Of a DNA stretch of 64,000 bases, positions 53,688 to 64,000 are shown piece after piece (positions within the stretch are counted from its first letter, which is position 1; every line of letters starts with the position of its first letter). The position numbers and the translations under genes were made by a program. Origin of the DNA: Beverwykella pulmonaria (lineage: Eukaryota; Ascomycota; Dothideomycetes; Pleosporales; Melanommataceae). The stretch is from contig BCHH01000010.1 in the NCBI GenBank assembly GCA_001599595.1, positions 1,929,035 through 1,993,034 of the forward strand. Reading direction: 5' to 3'. The notes beneath the pieces were generated by a model. It was not told the DNA's origin. It saw nothing but the letters and a program-made list of their open reading frames with translations, and made no database searches.

Positions 53688-55843
53688 ATGTCCTCGGAAA
53701 TTTCAACATACACCGGCGTTTGGGTCAACTGGAGCCATGGCCTCGTCCGCGGCACAACCCTCACCCTCTCCCAATTCTACGGCGGCCTTCTGATATCCTT
53801 CTTGTCAATCTTCGTCACCTTTACGGGCGGCATGTTCTGGCGAATCTTGAGCTTCGTAATCCACCAACGGAACACTACCGATCCCTCGCAGATGCGTGAC
53901 TGGCTTCATTATGAGCGTCAAGTTCTTCTGCGCAACAGCGGAACTGGCGCGGGAGGGGTTGCTTGGTCTCTGTTGTGGTTGCCGTGGAGTTATAGAGGTG
54001 CGAGGGTGGGCTCCGCTGCGCGATGCTTGCCGCTCGCATTGCTTGCCGCGTCTACGATGGCGATGTTTGGTATTGCCGGTATTTTCACGTCGTCAGTCAC
54101 GACGTTTCCCGGGACCACGACGCTCGTCCGGGGATCAATGTGTGGCGGGTATAAAATCCCGCCCATAGTGGGCACCAATGTCAATCGGGACTGGATAACG
54201 AAACTTTTAGCCGACACTTTAGCGGCCAGCACTTATGTTCGTCAATGCTACGGAAAGAGCCCTTTGGCTGGTAAATGCGAGACATACGTTAAGCCGAGAT
54301 TGAACTTTACCGTCTCGCAGAATGCGTCGTGCCCATTTGCGCCTGGGTATTGCAAGATTAGCGACACGGCCGCCTTTGCTATGGACACTGGCCTCATGAA
54401 CTCTGCCGACGACTTCGGAATTAATGCAAAGCCGAGCAACAAGATTCAGTACCGGCGATTGACCACTTGCGCTCCTATTAACGCTACTACGTTTGGATAT
54501 GTATCGAATAAAACCATAGAGGTAAGTGAGCTAATTACCGGTTGAGGAGCGGTTCGGCCCCACGAGCAGACGCCAACTTCTCTGTGAACTAGAAATCAAA
54601 AGATACGGGAGCACTATAATAATAGCTGTATAGGTCGCTGCAGGACCAGCCCTAGGAATGAATGTCACTTTTCAGTACTCTTTGGAAGCTGGTGGGAATG
54701 GATTTGGCTATTTTCTTGGGCGAGTTTATCCTTCATTGAGCGGTAGACACAACTAACAAGTTCAAGCTCCGTCTGGACTCCCTCCAATTCATCTGGGGAA
54801 ATAAACACAACAGGGGATTGGACTCCAGTCCCTGCACTGAAGCAAGAACACGGCGACATGACGTTGATGCTGCTGGCCCAAAACGATGTTCTCTACGAAG
54901 GCCCAAGCAATGATCCTTGGATGCCAGCGCACTCCGTTCTTGACAAGGACCTGTATCCAAACACTTTTATGGGAGATTTTCATTTGAATCTTCTGGGCTG
55001 CGTTGATAAGTATCAAATTTGCAATCCGAACAGGGACGCAGCAATGGGCTGCACCAAGCTATCTGGTGCGCTCGACGTCCTTATGGAGTTCAGCAACCCA
55101 TCGAATCTATATGGGATTAATCAGTATCAGGAAGAAACAATCGTTAGATTCTTGAGCACCGCCATGTACCGCAACATGAACTATGCCGTCGCAGGAAGAG
55201 GTGCATCGGCGTTGAACTGTTAGTGGCTCCCCTTTCCCACCCTTTTCGCCTTTCCGCTAAACCTCCAGCAGCACAAGAACACATGTACCAAAACACGCAA
55301 GGCACTCTTCCACCTAATCAATGGCAAAAAGAGGTCACCATCTGGTTCCAGACCTGCCTCGCTAAAGAACAAGCCTGGGCCGTCGAATGGGCTACTTATC
55401 CACGCAATGTTGATTTCGACCTCATTGGCAAAAATATTTCTTTCACCCCGAATCCTCCAAGACACGCGTATGCGAAGCAGTGCGGTGATCAGATGATCAA
55501 AGATGCTAGCGGCTACTTGAATTTCTCGGTCCTCGGTGTGGCGCTCATCATTGCAATGGGCGGGTTGATTATTGTTGTTGGGATGAGCGTTGATACTGTT
55601 GTCGGGTGGTTTAGGTCTATGAGGACAAGATTTATGAAGGAGCAATGGGATTTGGAGGGCACGCTTGCGCTGCATAAGTCTTCTTATGCAACGTTTGTGG
55701 GCGATGGGGATGATTGGAGTAACAGGTTCCCGCCGTGTACGGTGTTGAAGCGGCCAGGCAAGAGTAATGAAAATAATGGGCTCCTTCGGTTTGAGGCCGT
55801 TAGAAAAGCTGGGGGTCATGGGAATGATGACGGTGTTGTATGA
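53688..55843 (+). CDS. Fungal three-TM membrane protein, unknown function
   Basis: Exons 53688-54521, a short second exon from 54634, a third ending at 55218, and 55269-55843; intron 3 is 50 nt with a CCGCTAAAC branch. The middle junction is uncertain: 54675-54766 or 54743-54813 as intron both keep the frame (633 or 640 aa). Membrane segments: about residues 28-58 (FYGGLLISFLSIFVTFTGGM), 108-133 (LPLALLAASTMAMFGIAGIF) and near the C-terminus (VLGVALIIAMGGLIIVVGMS). The long central part has paired Cys and NxT/S sites, so it is probably extracellular or luminal, with a cytosolic tail. This architecture is widespread in ascomycetes without a known role. Confidence 0.78.
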
Positions 55844-56467
55844 TTCCGGGTTGGTTTTATGCGATAGTAATGAGGCCATGTACAGTAGTATTGTCTAGCC
55901 CCTTCCCTGGCAGTTAGGTACTCCGTCCAATCCCCTTAATGCTAATTATAAAGGGTGTGCGAGATCTCGCGAGAAGCTCGGCTATCGCAAAACCCCCGAG
56001 AACCTCGGTTATTCAGCGCCCCGACCCCCCAATAACCCATAAATATGACGGACTGATTAGTCAGTGGCATATCCACGTGACATTATGGTGTCCTCGGCTT
56101 ACACCTTGATAACCTCAAGGCGTAGAGAATACCATTGCAGCTCACTCTGGCGACCCGCCCTCCATCCATTGCCCCATCGCCTATCTAGCTCACTAATAGA
56201 AGGCTGGCCTTGTAAGCCTACTGTCCATTCACGCCAGAGATCCTCCACTGTCCTTATACCACGGCACATACCATAGGCTGTAATAGGTATATATCGGGGA
56301 AAGTTTCGTGTCGAGTTTCAGGACTTCGATCCCTGCCACGCGTGTGCCACGACCGTTCGATCCCCCCAACGTTGCCAATATGCTAATAGGTTAAATCACA
56401 TGACACCTGAGCCATATTGCCTCCGCACAGGCCAAGTACCAGTCTTACACAAGGAAGCTCTATTACA
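55844..56467. other. Convergent intergenic region with a MITE fragment
   Basis: Lies between the membrane-protein and Dal5-like genes. Contains the truncated MITE at 56044-56103 and an imperfect repeat of GCGAGAAGCTCGGCTATCGC / GAGAACCTCGGTTATTCAGC near 55972-56025. Confidence 0.5.
56044..56103. repeat. MITE family A, half copy (inverted)
   Basis: TATGACGGACTGATTAGTCA followed by GTGGCATATCCACGTGACAT and GTGTCCTCGGCTTACA is the left half of family A in reverse. The other half is missing. Confidence 0.85.
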
Positions 56468-58163
56468 TCAAACTACTTCCTTGCTTTTCCTCCCCAAACC
56501 CTTGTAGAATCTCCTCTCCTCATAAACTTTCACATCATCGCCCGCGAACACCTTGCCCTCTTTTTCCGCCTTCCTCCGCAATCTCCTAACCCTTCTAACA
56601 TCCCGCTCCAAATCTCTCGTAACCCACCACGTCCAGCAATTGGCTAGCAATCCCAAACCCATAGCCCCCGCACAAACCGCAAAGCTCGTCTTGTACCCAT
56701 TATACTTATACTTTGTCTGAAACAGCTGCGGTGCAATCACACCCCCTACTTGCCCGACGCAGTTTTGGAAGCCGAGGGAGAACGCTGTACCGGTAGTGCC
56801 TTTGAGTGAGGATGTGCGCCAAGCCCAGAATGGGATGAAATATACGGAGTAAAATGTCGTGCCGAGGACAACGGAGATGTATACTGTGGCCTTGGAGAGA
56901 CCCGGGATGGCAAGAAGGATGAAGAATACGAATGCGCAGATCATAATGACGACTATAAAGGCAGGGCGGGTGATGTATGCCTGTTTGAGGAACCAGCCGG
57001 CGAATATGATTGACAACACTGTGGCGGCAGCGGGCGGGATGTTTAGAAGTTGGTTACGAGGCAGACCAGCGTAGCCTAGAGATGTAGTGACTGTAGGGAG
57101 TTGCCAGGATAGTGCGTAGCCCGCAAAGTTAACCAAGAACTGTGAGAGCATGAAGGAGTAGTTCCGGATATCCCAGAGGCTGGTAACAACTTCCTTCTTG
57201 TCGAAGGCTGCATCAGCAGTCAATGGCGCGTTTTCGGAGAGTCGCGCTTCGAGATACTCTTGCTCCCGTGGTGTGAGCCAGGAGGCGGAGCGTGGCGATT
57301 TGGGATAATCGGGCAGCCAAATGTAAATTGTAGCGGAGAAAAGAATCGTGAAGATTCCTTCCAGCAAATAAAGCCACCGCCACGCACTAAGCCCTCCCAG
57401 CCCGTTCATGTACGATACTCCATACGCAATTAGAGACCCGAAGATGCCCGAAGTGTTCTGGAAGCCGAACATCCACATGATAGGCTTTCCCATTTCATCA
57501 CTTCGATACCAGCTACAAAGCTGTGCAACAAGGCCAGGAAACATGCCGGCTTCCATCGCGCCGAGGAAAAAACGCGCAGTGTAGAGGCCACCAGCGTTGT
57601 GCACAGCAGAGTGGCAGGCTAGCACGATACCCCAGGATAACATAATGCGTGTTTGCCAGTTCCGAGGTGTAATTTTCTTGAGGACGAGATTCGAGGGGAC
57701 TTCGAAGATGATATAAGCGATCTAGAAGGATTTGTTAGTACCTAATATCATGCCTTTCCAGCAGTTGATATATACGAAGTAGATAGACTGAACCCAGTTA
57801 TACTGGTCTGCAGTCATGTGCAGCTCCACCATGATGTTGCTCGGTTTTCCAACTTGCAGGACCTTCGCTGAGGCGGCATTTTGATAGTCGATCTGGAAAA
57901 TTGTTACGCACCACCACAGGAATGAAATAGACGATTTAATAAGTACATACGTTCTTGAAAACATACATTAGACCAATGAGGATCAGAAAACGGCGATCGA
58001 CCTTGCGCATGATAGCTTTGTTTTCCTCTTGTGTGAACGAAGACAGAAACTCGACCCTACTGTTCGTCTCGCTGGTTTCAGACACGGTGTCTGGCGTCTT
58101 AGCATCGATTTCATTCTTTCCTCCATCGGCCTCAGTCTCCTTGGACAACGTTTCTGTAGCCAT
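56468..58163 (-). CDS. Dal5-like allantoate/anion permease (MFS, ACS family)
   Basis: Exons 57951-58163, 57776-57892 and 56468-57721 give 527 aa; introns are 58 and 54 nt. The start is a hydrophilic MATETLSKETEADGG tail, then EENKAIMRKVDRRFL and LMYVFKN. AYIIFEVPSNLVLKKITPRN and ARFFLGAMEAGMFPGL are signatures of the anion:cation symporter family (allantoate, nicotinate, pantothenate, biotin precursors). WLPDYPKSPRSASWLTPREQ is the usual central loop. Twelve membrane helices are expected. With xanthine dehydrogenase 4 kb away, a role in purine-degradation product uptake is possible, but that is inference from neighbourhood only. Confidence 0.92.
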
Positions 58164-59217
58164 GGTGAAGAAACGCGGAAGCTGCCAGCTGTAGGGGACT
58201 CGACGAAATGGTCTTTTAGCCAGCCTTTAAATACATTGAGCAGTACCAGGATCCGAGAAACCAAACCCGAGCTTGCTTCCTGCACTGTCATGAAGCTCTA
58301 CCGGCCCTTGGAAGCCCCACGGCAAGGTTCAAACAAACACCAAGCACAGAATCTTGACCGATTCATTAGAGCTTGAGCTTCAATGTGCTGCTTTTCTAGG
58401 GTTTTAGCGTATTGCGTGCCATTTGGTCGAATGACGACGGATACAGCCAATCATATAAGGAATAAGGTTTGAGTAGACGTTGATAAGATTGCCACGTGCG
58501 GGGCTTGGGGAAACGCTGAGATTCGTCGTTTGGTGTGCGTATGTCGTCAACTTAACCCTGGAGCACGACACACAACTTTGCCAAACAAGATGCGCGTGAA
58601 AACAGATAACGGAAGTATCGGCAAAGGACATTTCGTAGCATACCTATTGATACGTATAGAAGACATCTGCTGAGACGCAGCACTGATGGCATTCCCAAAA
58701 TTTTTGTAAATAACGAGAGGAGCTGATGAAACAGACATGGGAGGAGTTGTAGATTAGCCCATGAAAGGCACATTCCGAATCAATATTCCGTCAAGATAGT
58801 AACAATACTAACTGGAAAACATGAAGCATTTGTATTTCGCTTGATGAAAGCCACGGGATCTCAGGGTAAAGACTACGATTCGACACTAAGGTGTCAGCGG
58901 CATTGTGAAGGGATGTCGATGAATGGGATAGAAGATCGGAAAGCATGAACATTAGCAATGCTTGGCTCCTCGTGGGCAAAGAGGAGTAGACCCAAAGGAC
59001 ATGTCTCAATTCTCTTGATATATATTAAGAGGTACCGTAGTTAAAAGGCTGGATTTTGACGAATGAAGAGTGGTGTCGCACAACCCGGTTTCCTCGGAGT
59101 ATGCGCTAGCGCCCCGGACTACCGGTAGCGACAACAAATCAGCAAGTTGCTTGCTGCCCCAACCTCACAGCCTCCAGAGATTGTAGATAGCGCTTCTCGC
59201 ACAGTGTGCGCGTCACA
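58164..59217. other. Divergent intergenic region
   Basis: Upstream of the permease (minus) and the phosphodiesterase-like gene (plus). Several short ATG frames on the minus strand have no protein character. No repeat was found. Confidence 0.4.
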
Positions 59218-60324
59218 ATGGTCTCAAAGCGAATGCTAGGCTCTCTTCTCCAAAAGCAACTCACGCGCACCCCAATCCCGCAACCTTTCTACACCTTCCT
59301 CAATGGCCGATGGCGCCCATTCCTTTCCTCTCCCTCTGCCTCCCCATCTCCATCCCCAATTGGTCCTACATCCGATTCTCCCGAGCCGCTACGATCCCTG
59401 CATCTTATCACCTGGAACATCGACTTTATGGCGTCATACCCGCAGGCTCGTATGTCTGCTGCTCTAAGATATCTCTCTGGCCTGGTAAACAACATCCCAA
59501 CCACCTCGGCGGTTGTCATCTTTCTCCAGGAGATGCAGGAATCAGAGAATGCGCTGCCGAGTTCAGAGCAAGAAGCCAATGATCTCACACAGTTGCGGAA
59601 TGCAGATTGGGTACGAGCGCGGTTCCACATGACGGATGTGGACAATGGGAATTGGAATGGGTCGAGCTATGGTACAGTTACTTTGGTGGATCGTCGGTTG
59701 AGAGTTGGACAGGTGGCGAGGTTGCCATTTGTGAGCGAATTCTTGCGTGATGCGCTCTTTGTCGATGTGCATCGTTGTGGTGGAGAACAGGGAGACAGTA
59801 TAATACGATTGTGCAATGTGCATCTCGACTCCATGTCCGGCATCATGCGGCCAATTCAGTGGAAAGCGCTTGCGCAGCTCCTCCAACCGCACTATGACAC
59901 TAGAACCAATGCCAGAGTTGCAGCCAGCATACTCGCTGGGGACTGCAACGCCAACCAACCCCGCGACAGAACCGAGCCGCAAGACAACGGATTCCGCGAC
60001 GCGTATCTAGAGCTCGCGGGTATAGAGGGTGATGAGACGGGTGCGACATGGGGGTTCCAAAGTACGAACCAGCAGAGATGGGGACGCCAGAGGCTCGATA
60101 AAATCGTGTTCTCAGGTGAATTGCAGGTCAGCAGCTTCGGGCGTGTGGGGATCGATGTCAAGGTAGAAGAGGAGAGAGTGGTCAAAGGACTGGAAGAACT
60201 AGGAGAACTGTCATTTACCACAGATCACTTTGGATTGATGGGGGTATTTGCTGTTGGGGACCTAAGACAGTGCTCCCCAACGGAAGAAGAGTCACATCAG
60301 CCATTTCAACAAAGTCCTGGATAA
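59218..60324 (+). CDS. TDP2-like endonuclease/exonuclease/phosphatase family protein
   Basis: Single exon from ATG 59218, 368 aa. EEP-fold motifs in order: ITWNIDFM (Asn67, Asp69), FLQEMQE (Glu105), CNVHLDSM (His202), AGDCNANQ (Asp242, Asn244) and TTDHFGLMGVF (Asp336, His337). The TWNID/LQE/GDxN/DHxG set is that of tyrosyl-DNA phosphodiesterase 2, a Mg-dependent enzyme that removes 5' topoisomerase II adducts. Other EEP enzymes share these motifs, so the assignment to TDP2 is probable rather than certain. A basic N-terminus (VSKRMLGSLLQKQLTRTP) could be a mitochondrial or nuclear signal. It converges on the OYE gene. Confidence 0.85.
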   Translation: MVSKRMLGSLLQKQLTRTPIPQPFYTFLNGRWRPFLSSPSASPSPSPIGPTSDSPEPLRSLHLITWNIDFMASYPQARMSAALRYLSGLVNNIPTTSAVVIFLQEMQESENALPSSEQEANDLTQLRNADWVRARFHMTDVDNGNWNGSSYGTVTLVDRRLRVGQVARLPFVSEFLRDALFVDVHRCGGEQGDSIIRLCNVHLDSMSGIMRPIQWKALAQLLQPHYDTRTNARVAASILAGDCNANQPRDRTEPQDNGFRDAYLELAGIEGDETGATWGFQSTNQQRWGRQRLDKIVFSGELQVSSFGRVGIDVKVEEERVVKGLEELGELSFTTDHFGLMGVFAVGDLRQCSPTEEESHQPFQQSPG

Positions 60325-60445
60325 ATGGAAGAGTGTGAGTATCAGATTTCTCTCCTCTATTGTACTCTATATATGCTCTTCTTAAACGACAGACCCAGCG
60401 CCGGAAAAATGCCCGTGAACGGTTACTATCTGACAAAAATTTCAA

Positions 60446-61890
60446 TTATGCCTTAGCCTTCACCTCGAACACCGGATAGTCTGTATATCCCTTCTGGGGC
60501 GGGTCGGCTCCGTAGAATGTGGAACGGTCATACGGGGTCAGCTCCAGGCCCTCCGCAAGCCTCTTGGGCAGATCAGGGTTTGCGATGAACCAGCGACCGA
60601 AGATGATGAGATCCGCGTCGTCCGCTTCTACCTTGGGCGCAGCATTATCCCGGTCGAAACCACCAGCTGCGACGAACTTGACGTCACCCTTCTTGAGGAT
60701 CTTGCGGAAGGAGAAGAGACTGTACTTGGTCTTCTGGGTGGCATCGGACTCAACGCCCTCAGCGGGCACGTAGGCAGAGAGGGCATCAAGCTTGGCCTGC
60801 TCGTCGAGGACTTCGTCGAAGCGGGGCTCGACCCTGTGATCTGATCAGGAATGATTCTTGGGCCGAAAGCCATTCTGTAAGCTTACATGTGCACATATGC
60901 GGGTCTCACTTCCTTTGGGAGTGACGCAATTTTCTCGCACAGATAATCCCAGTGCTTAACCGGGCTGCTGTCCTTTGTGTCCTGAAAGTAGTTGAAAGGG
61001 CTGAGCCGGATGCCGACGCGGTCAGCGCCAATGGCCTTGCATGTCTCCTCAATGACCTCAAGCGGGAATCTGGATCGGTTCTCGATGGAGCCACCATAGG
61101 CATCAGTTCGCTTGTTCACGTTATCGTGCAGGAACTGGTCAAGCAGATACCCGTTCGCAGCGTGGATCTCCACCCCGTCGAAGCCAGCCTCGACCGCGCG
61201 CTTGGCCGCAGCGCCGAATTCCTTCGCAGTCTCCTTGATTTCGTCCACAGTCATTGGGCGAGGGGGAAACTCGGCACAAGAGGTGCCGTCGAAGTAGTTT
61301 CCGTTCATGGGGAGGTCGCTTGAGCTCCAAGGTTGCGCGCCGCCACGGAACGAAGCAGGTGATGCGCGTCCGGTGTGCCAAATCTGGCAGAAGATGGCGC
61401 CGCCTTTAGCATGCACAGCGTCGGTGACCTTCTTCCATCCTGCGATTTGGGAGGGCGAGAAAATACCGGGTGTTCCTGGGTAGCCGCTGGCCTGTTATTT
61501 TGTCAATACTTCTTCTTCTGTATTTGGCGGGCGCCATAGACCTACAAATTTGCAGATGTCGGTTGCTTCGGTTAATTGCAGGCCGCCCTTGCTCGCGCGC
61601 TGGCTGTAGTACTCCACATTGAGATCATTGGGGACTGTGACGCCTTCACTCTCCTTGGTTGAGCGCATACGCGTCAGAGGCGCCTGAACGATTCTGTGTT
61701 CGAGATTCAGGCGGCCCAACTTGAGCGGTGTGAAGAGCGCAGTGTCCAGCAGCGGCTTGAAGCCAGAGGCGGGGGTGTCGGCTTTGGACATGCTGGCGAG
61801 CGTTCTGGAGATGCGAATATGGGTATCAAACGCGAAAGGGGAGAATTTGGGTAGGGAGGTCAGGAATCTGGAGGAGATGGAACTTCGCAT
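60446..61890 (-). CDS. Old yellow enzyme (NADH:flavin oxidoreductase, OYE family)
   Basis: Exons 61546-61890, 60887-61491 and 60446-60833 give 445 aa; introns are 54 and 53 nt. The FMN TIM-barrel signatures are clear: FTPLKLGRLNLEHRIVQAPL, TRMRS, TEATDICKF|ASGYPGTPGI, FCQIWHTGRAS, GFDGVEIHAANGYLLDQFL, NKRTDAYGGSIENRSRF and the phosphate site AAGGF...IIFGRWFIANPDLP. Fungal OYEs reduce activated C=C bonds (enones) with NAD(P)H. A 33-residue extension before an internal Met (MSKADTPASGF) is Ser/Arg-rich and could be a mitochondrial presequence; both starts are in frame. It shares its upstream region with xanthine dehydrogenase. Confidence 0.93.
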
Positions 61891-62302
61891 TTCGAGTTCC
61901 AGGGTCCTCTATTGTACCTGGCGCTAACGTGTGCCCGCCAGCAGGTACGCGAGAAAGTCCCATCATTGCGAGTGTGGAAGTGGTGCTGCAGAAATGGGGG
62001 ACGTGACGAGGGGCACATTGGAGGTGCAAGGTGCGCTACCTGTTTCATATGGCCTGCCGTAGTGGATCGAGGCGATGTGTCGTGAAGCAAAAGTGGGATG
62101 GCCGATCGGGCTTCGGTCCAGCGTAGCGGCACCAATCAGCAATAAGCTTTACGCAACGGCGGTCTGGATGGTAAGCTTGCTGATGCTTGTTATTAGGAGG
62201 GGCTGTCGTGGTCGTGACGTTGCGTAGTGCTCTTCATTTTATTGCTAATCTTCTTTCCTACGCTTTGTTTCCTACGGGTGTGGTTGAGGTTCGACATTTG
62301 CT
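61891..62302. promoter_or_regulatory. Divergent upstream region of OYE and xanthine dehydrogenase
   Basis: These 412 bases hold both promoters. Two TTATT/GCTTG-rich stretches lie near 62140-62190. In fungi purine genes are controlled by GATA-type and UaY-like factors; I could not identify a convincing site by eye. Confidence 0.45.
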
Positions 62303-64000
62303 ATGGCCCTGCCAGTTCCCAACACGGCGTCAGACGCACCGCGGGCCCTTTCCGCTTCCGAAGCCCTCACACCTCTCATCGCATCGACATACACATCGTC
62401 AGCTATCAACTGCTACATCAATGGAAGGAAAACAGTCCTCAGCAACCCGAATCCGTATTGGACATTGCTCGACTTCATCCGGGCACAGCCGAACCTCAAA
62501 GGAACAAAGCTGGGATGCGGCGAAGGAGGATGTGGAGCATGCACAGTCGTACTGCAGGTCCCAGACGCGCGATCCGAGAAGAGGCGGATAAAGCACGTAG
62601 CTGTGAACGCATGTCTCTTCCCGCTTGTGGGAATTGATGGCAAGCATGTCATCACAATCGAGGGCATTGGCAGCGTGGACAAGCCGCATCCACTGCAAGA
62701 AAGAATCGCAAAGTTGCATGGGAGTCAATGTGGATTCTGCACGCCGGGAATTGTCATGAGCCTCTATGCTTTGATTCGGAACTCATATGATCTCGAGTCA
62801 AAGAAGTTTTGTTTGAGCGAGCGGGATATCGAGCTTGAAGGACATTTAGACGGGAATTTATGTAGATGCACGGGGTACAAGCCGATACTGCAGGCTGCGA
62901 AGACTTTCATTGTCGAGGATTTGAAAGGCCAATTAGCGGAGGGGCCAAAAGATGACCTGAATGGAGCAGATGAGCTGAAGGTGGAGAAGGAGGTCTCTGA
63001 GTTTGCGCGGAAGACTGGGAAGGCCTCCAATATGTCATGCGGCCGTCCGGGTGGCTGCTGTCGAGATGCTCTAGCTTCAACTTCAGCTCCTGCATGTTCA
63101 GATAGTAGTTCCACAGACAGCAAGTCAGCTGCTTCCACGCCACTCACCGAGCCATCGTCAACGTCGGATGATGGGAATATTCCCGCCATGGTCGAAGCCA
63201 AGGAGAAACCAGAACAACACGCTTCTGTGAGCGGCGCCACATACAACAAACCCGTGAAGAGTAAAGAGGATACGGCTGGAGCAACCGAATTCAAAACCGA
63301 GACTTCACTTGAGGTACCAACAGCAGGCTCAAAGCGCGGTATTCCAGAGGTACATTTCCAGGAGTACATCCCCGATACTGAAGTCATATTCCCCTCTTCG
63401 CTCTGGAAGTACACATCTCAGCCGCTGTGCTATGGGAGCGAGAAGAAGATCTGGTTCAGGCCTACAACACTGGATCAATTGATTGAGTTGAAGAGCGCAT
63501 ACCCTTCCGCCAAGCTGGTAGGCGGTGCCAGTGAGGTGCAAGTCGAGGTTCGCTTCAAGAACTCGGATTTCGCTGTATCAGTCTACGTCTCAGACGTTCA
63601 AGAACTGAAGCAAACAACGCTCCCGTCAGATGCGGAGCTCGAGTCCGCGAAGGAGCTGATTATTGCTGCAAACACACCGCTCACAGAACTGGAAGCTATC
63701 TGCAAAGAAGTGTATACTAAGCTGGGGAAACGTGCCCTAGTATTAGAAGCTCTTCGAAAGCAACTCCGATATTTCGCAGGTCGTCAAATTCGTAATGTCG
63801 CATCGCTCGCTGGTAACATTGCTACTGCTTCGCCCATCTCCGACGCGAACCCCGTATTAATGGCTTCTGGTGCGACCTTGGAAGCTGTAAATAAGCAAAA
63901 GGGCACCATTGATCTTCCCATGAGAAAGTTTTTCATCGCATATCGTACTACCTCATTGCCACCAGACGCCATCCTAAGCCGAATCCGTATTCCTTTGGCA
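62303..64000 (+). CDS. XDH: Xanthine dehydrogenase (purine hydroxylase), 5' part
   Basis: The frame is open from ATG 62303 to the window edge (566 codons, no intron), covering the N-terminal third of an enzyme of about 1,350-1,400 aa. The first [2Fe-2S] cluster is in CGEGGCGAC (Cys72, 77, 80) with Cys104. The second is in SQCGFC (Cys143, 146) with LCRCTGYKPI (Cys187, 189). A Ser/Thr-rich linker (about residues 240-340) precedes the FAD domain, seen in KLVGGASEVQVEVRF, RQIRNVASLAGNIATASPIS and LSRIRIPLA. The molybdopterin domain lies outside. The enzyme oxidises hypoxanthine and xanthine to urate with NAD+ in purine catabolism. Confidence 0.95.
   Translation, partial: MALPVPNTASDAPRALSASEALTPLIASTYTSSAINCYINGRKTVLSNPNPYWTLLDFIRAQPNLKGTKLGCGEGGCGACTVVLQVPDARSEKRRIKHVAVNACLFPLVGIDGKHVITIEGIGSVDKPHPLQERIAKLHGSQCGFCTPGIVMSLYALIRNSYDLESKKFCLSERDIELEGHLDGNLCRCTGYKPILQAAKTFIVEDLKGQLAEGPKDDLNGADELKVEKEVSEFARKTGKASNMSCGRPGGCCRDALASTSAPACSDSSSTDSKSAASTPLTEPSSTSDDGNIPAMVEAKEKPEQHASVSGATYNKPVKSKEDTAGATEFKTETSLEVPTAGSKRGIPEVHFQEYIPDTEVIFPSSLWKYTSQPLCYGSEKKIWFRPTTLDQLIELKSAYPSAKLVGGASEVQVEVRFKNSDFAVSVYVSDVQELKQTTLPSDAELESAKELIIAANTPLTELEAICKEVYTKLGKRALVLEALRKQLRYFAGRQIRNVASLAGNIATASPISDANPVLMASGATLEAVNKQKGTIDLPMRKFFIAYRTTSLPPDAILSRIRIPLA

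Noticed and set aside
55220..55879. 219-codon minus-strand ORF
   Set aside because: Antisense to the last exon of the membrane protein, which has a clear TM helix and splice acceptor.
1..64000. tRNA genes and CRISPR arrays
   Set aside because: A by-eye search for T-loop motifs and regularly spaced short repeats found none; a tRNAscan-type search would be needed to exclude tRNAs.

Overview
This window is nuclear DNA of a filamentous ascomycete (Pezizomycotina, probably Dothideomycetes; the class is inferred, not proven). The evidence is short 49-93 nt introns with GTRNGN donors and CTRAY branch sites, a dispersed 5S rRNA gene, a HET-domain gene, relics of NACHT-WD40 and TPR proteins, and fungal gene types such as PEX6, a JEN1-like permease, a Dal5-like permease and xanthine dehydrogenase. 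About 20 intact protein genes alternate with repeat-rich stretches holding Tc1/mariner relics, MITEs, solo-LTR-like pieces and gene fossils. Most multi-exon models were built by hand from splice signals and reading-frame continuity.

Left part (1-16 kb): the 5' two thirds of PEX6 (minus strand, running off the left edge) diverges from an acid-lipase/sterol-esterase-type membrane lipase. Next come a Tc1/mariner transposase relic, a MITE, an intact 512-aa HET-domain gene, an 8-bp-TSD hAT-like element carrying its own ORF, a TA-flanked foldback element nested in an older repeat, a 5S rRNA gene, a JEN1-like carboxylate permease with repeat sequence filling its first intron, and an unrecognised 432-aa gene.

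Central part (16-34 kb): two inverted copies of an LTR-like repeat, a TPR fossil and a frameshifted F-box gene lead into a metabolic stretch. This holds a pirin, a decayed short-chain dehydrogenase (SDR), a class-C beta-lactamase-fold serine hydrolase, and a divergently transcribed Baeyer-Villiger monooxygenase (BVMO). The layout recalls ketone-to-ester-to-alcohol pathways. Two F-box-type genes, an intact SDR and two transposase relics follow, one of them split by a MITE.

Right part (34-64 kb): a small Cys-rich protein, an APH-fold kinase-like gene, two unrecognised genes, a dead NACHT-WD40 protein, a 2-oxoglutarate/Fe(II) dioxygenase, a two-domain SGNH hydrolase pseudogene with four disabling lesions, an A1 aspartic-protease-fold protein lacking both DTG motifs, a three-TM membrane protein, a Dal5-type MFS permease, a TDP2-like phosphodiesterase, an old yellow enzyme, and the 5' part of xanthine dehydrogenase running off the right edge.

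The strongest unusual signals are a compact MITE family with 5-bp target duplications (three perfect TSDs visible), the hAT-like element with an internal ORF, the graveyard of HET/NLR-type incompatibility genes, the BVMO/esterase divergent pair with its SDR fossil, and the inactive-looking aspartic protease fold.
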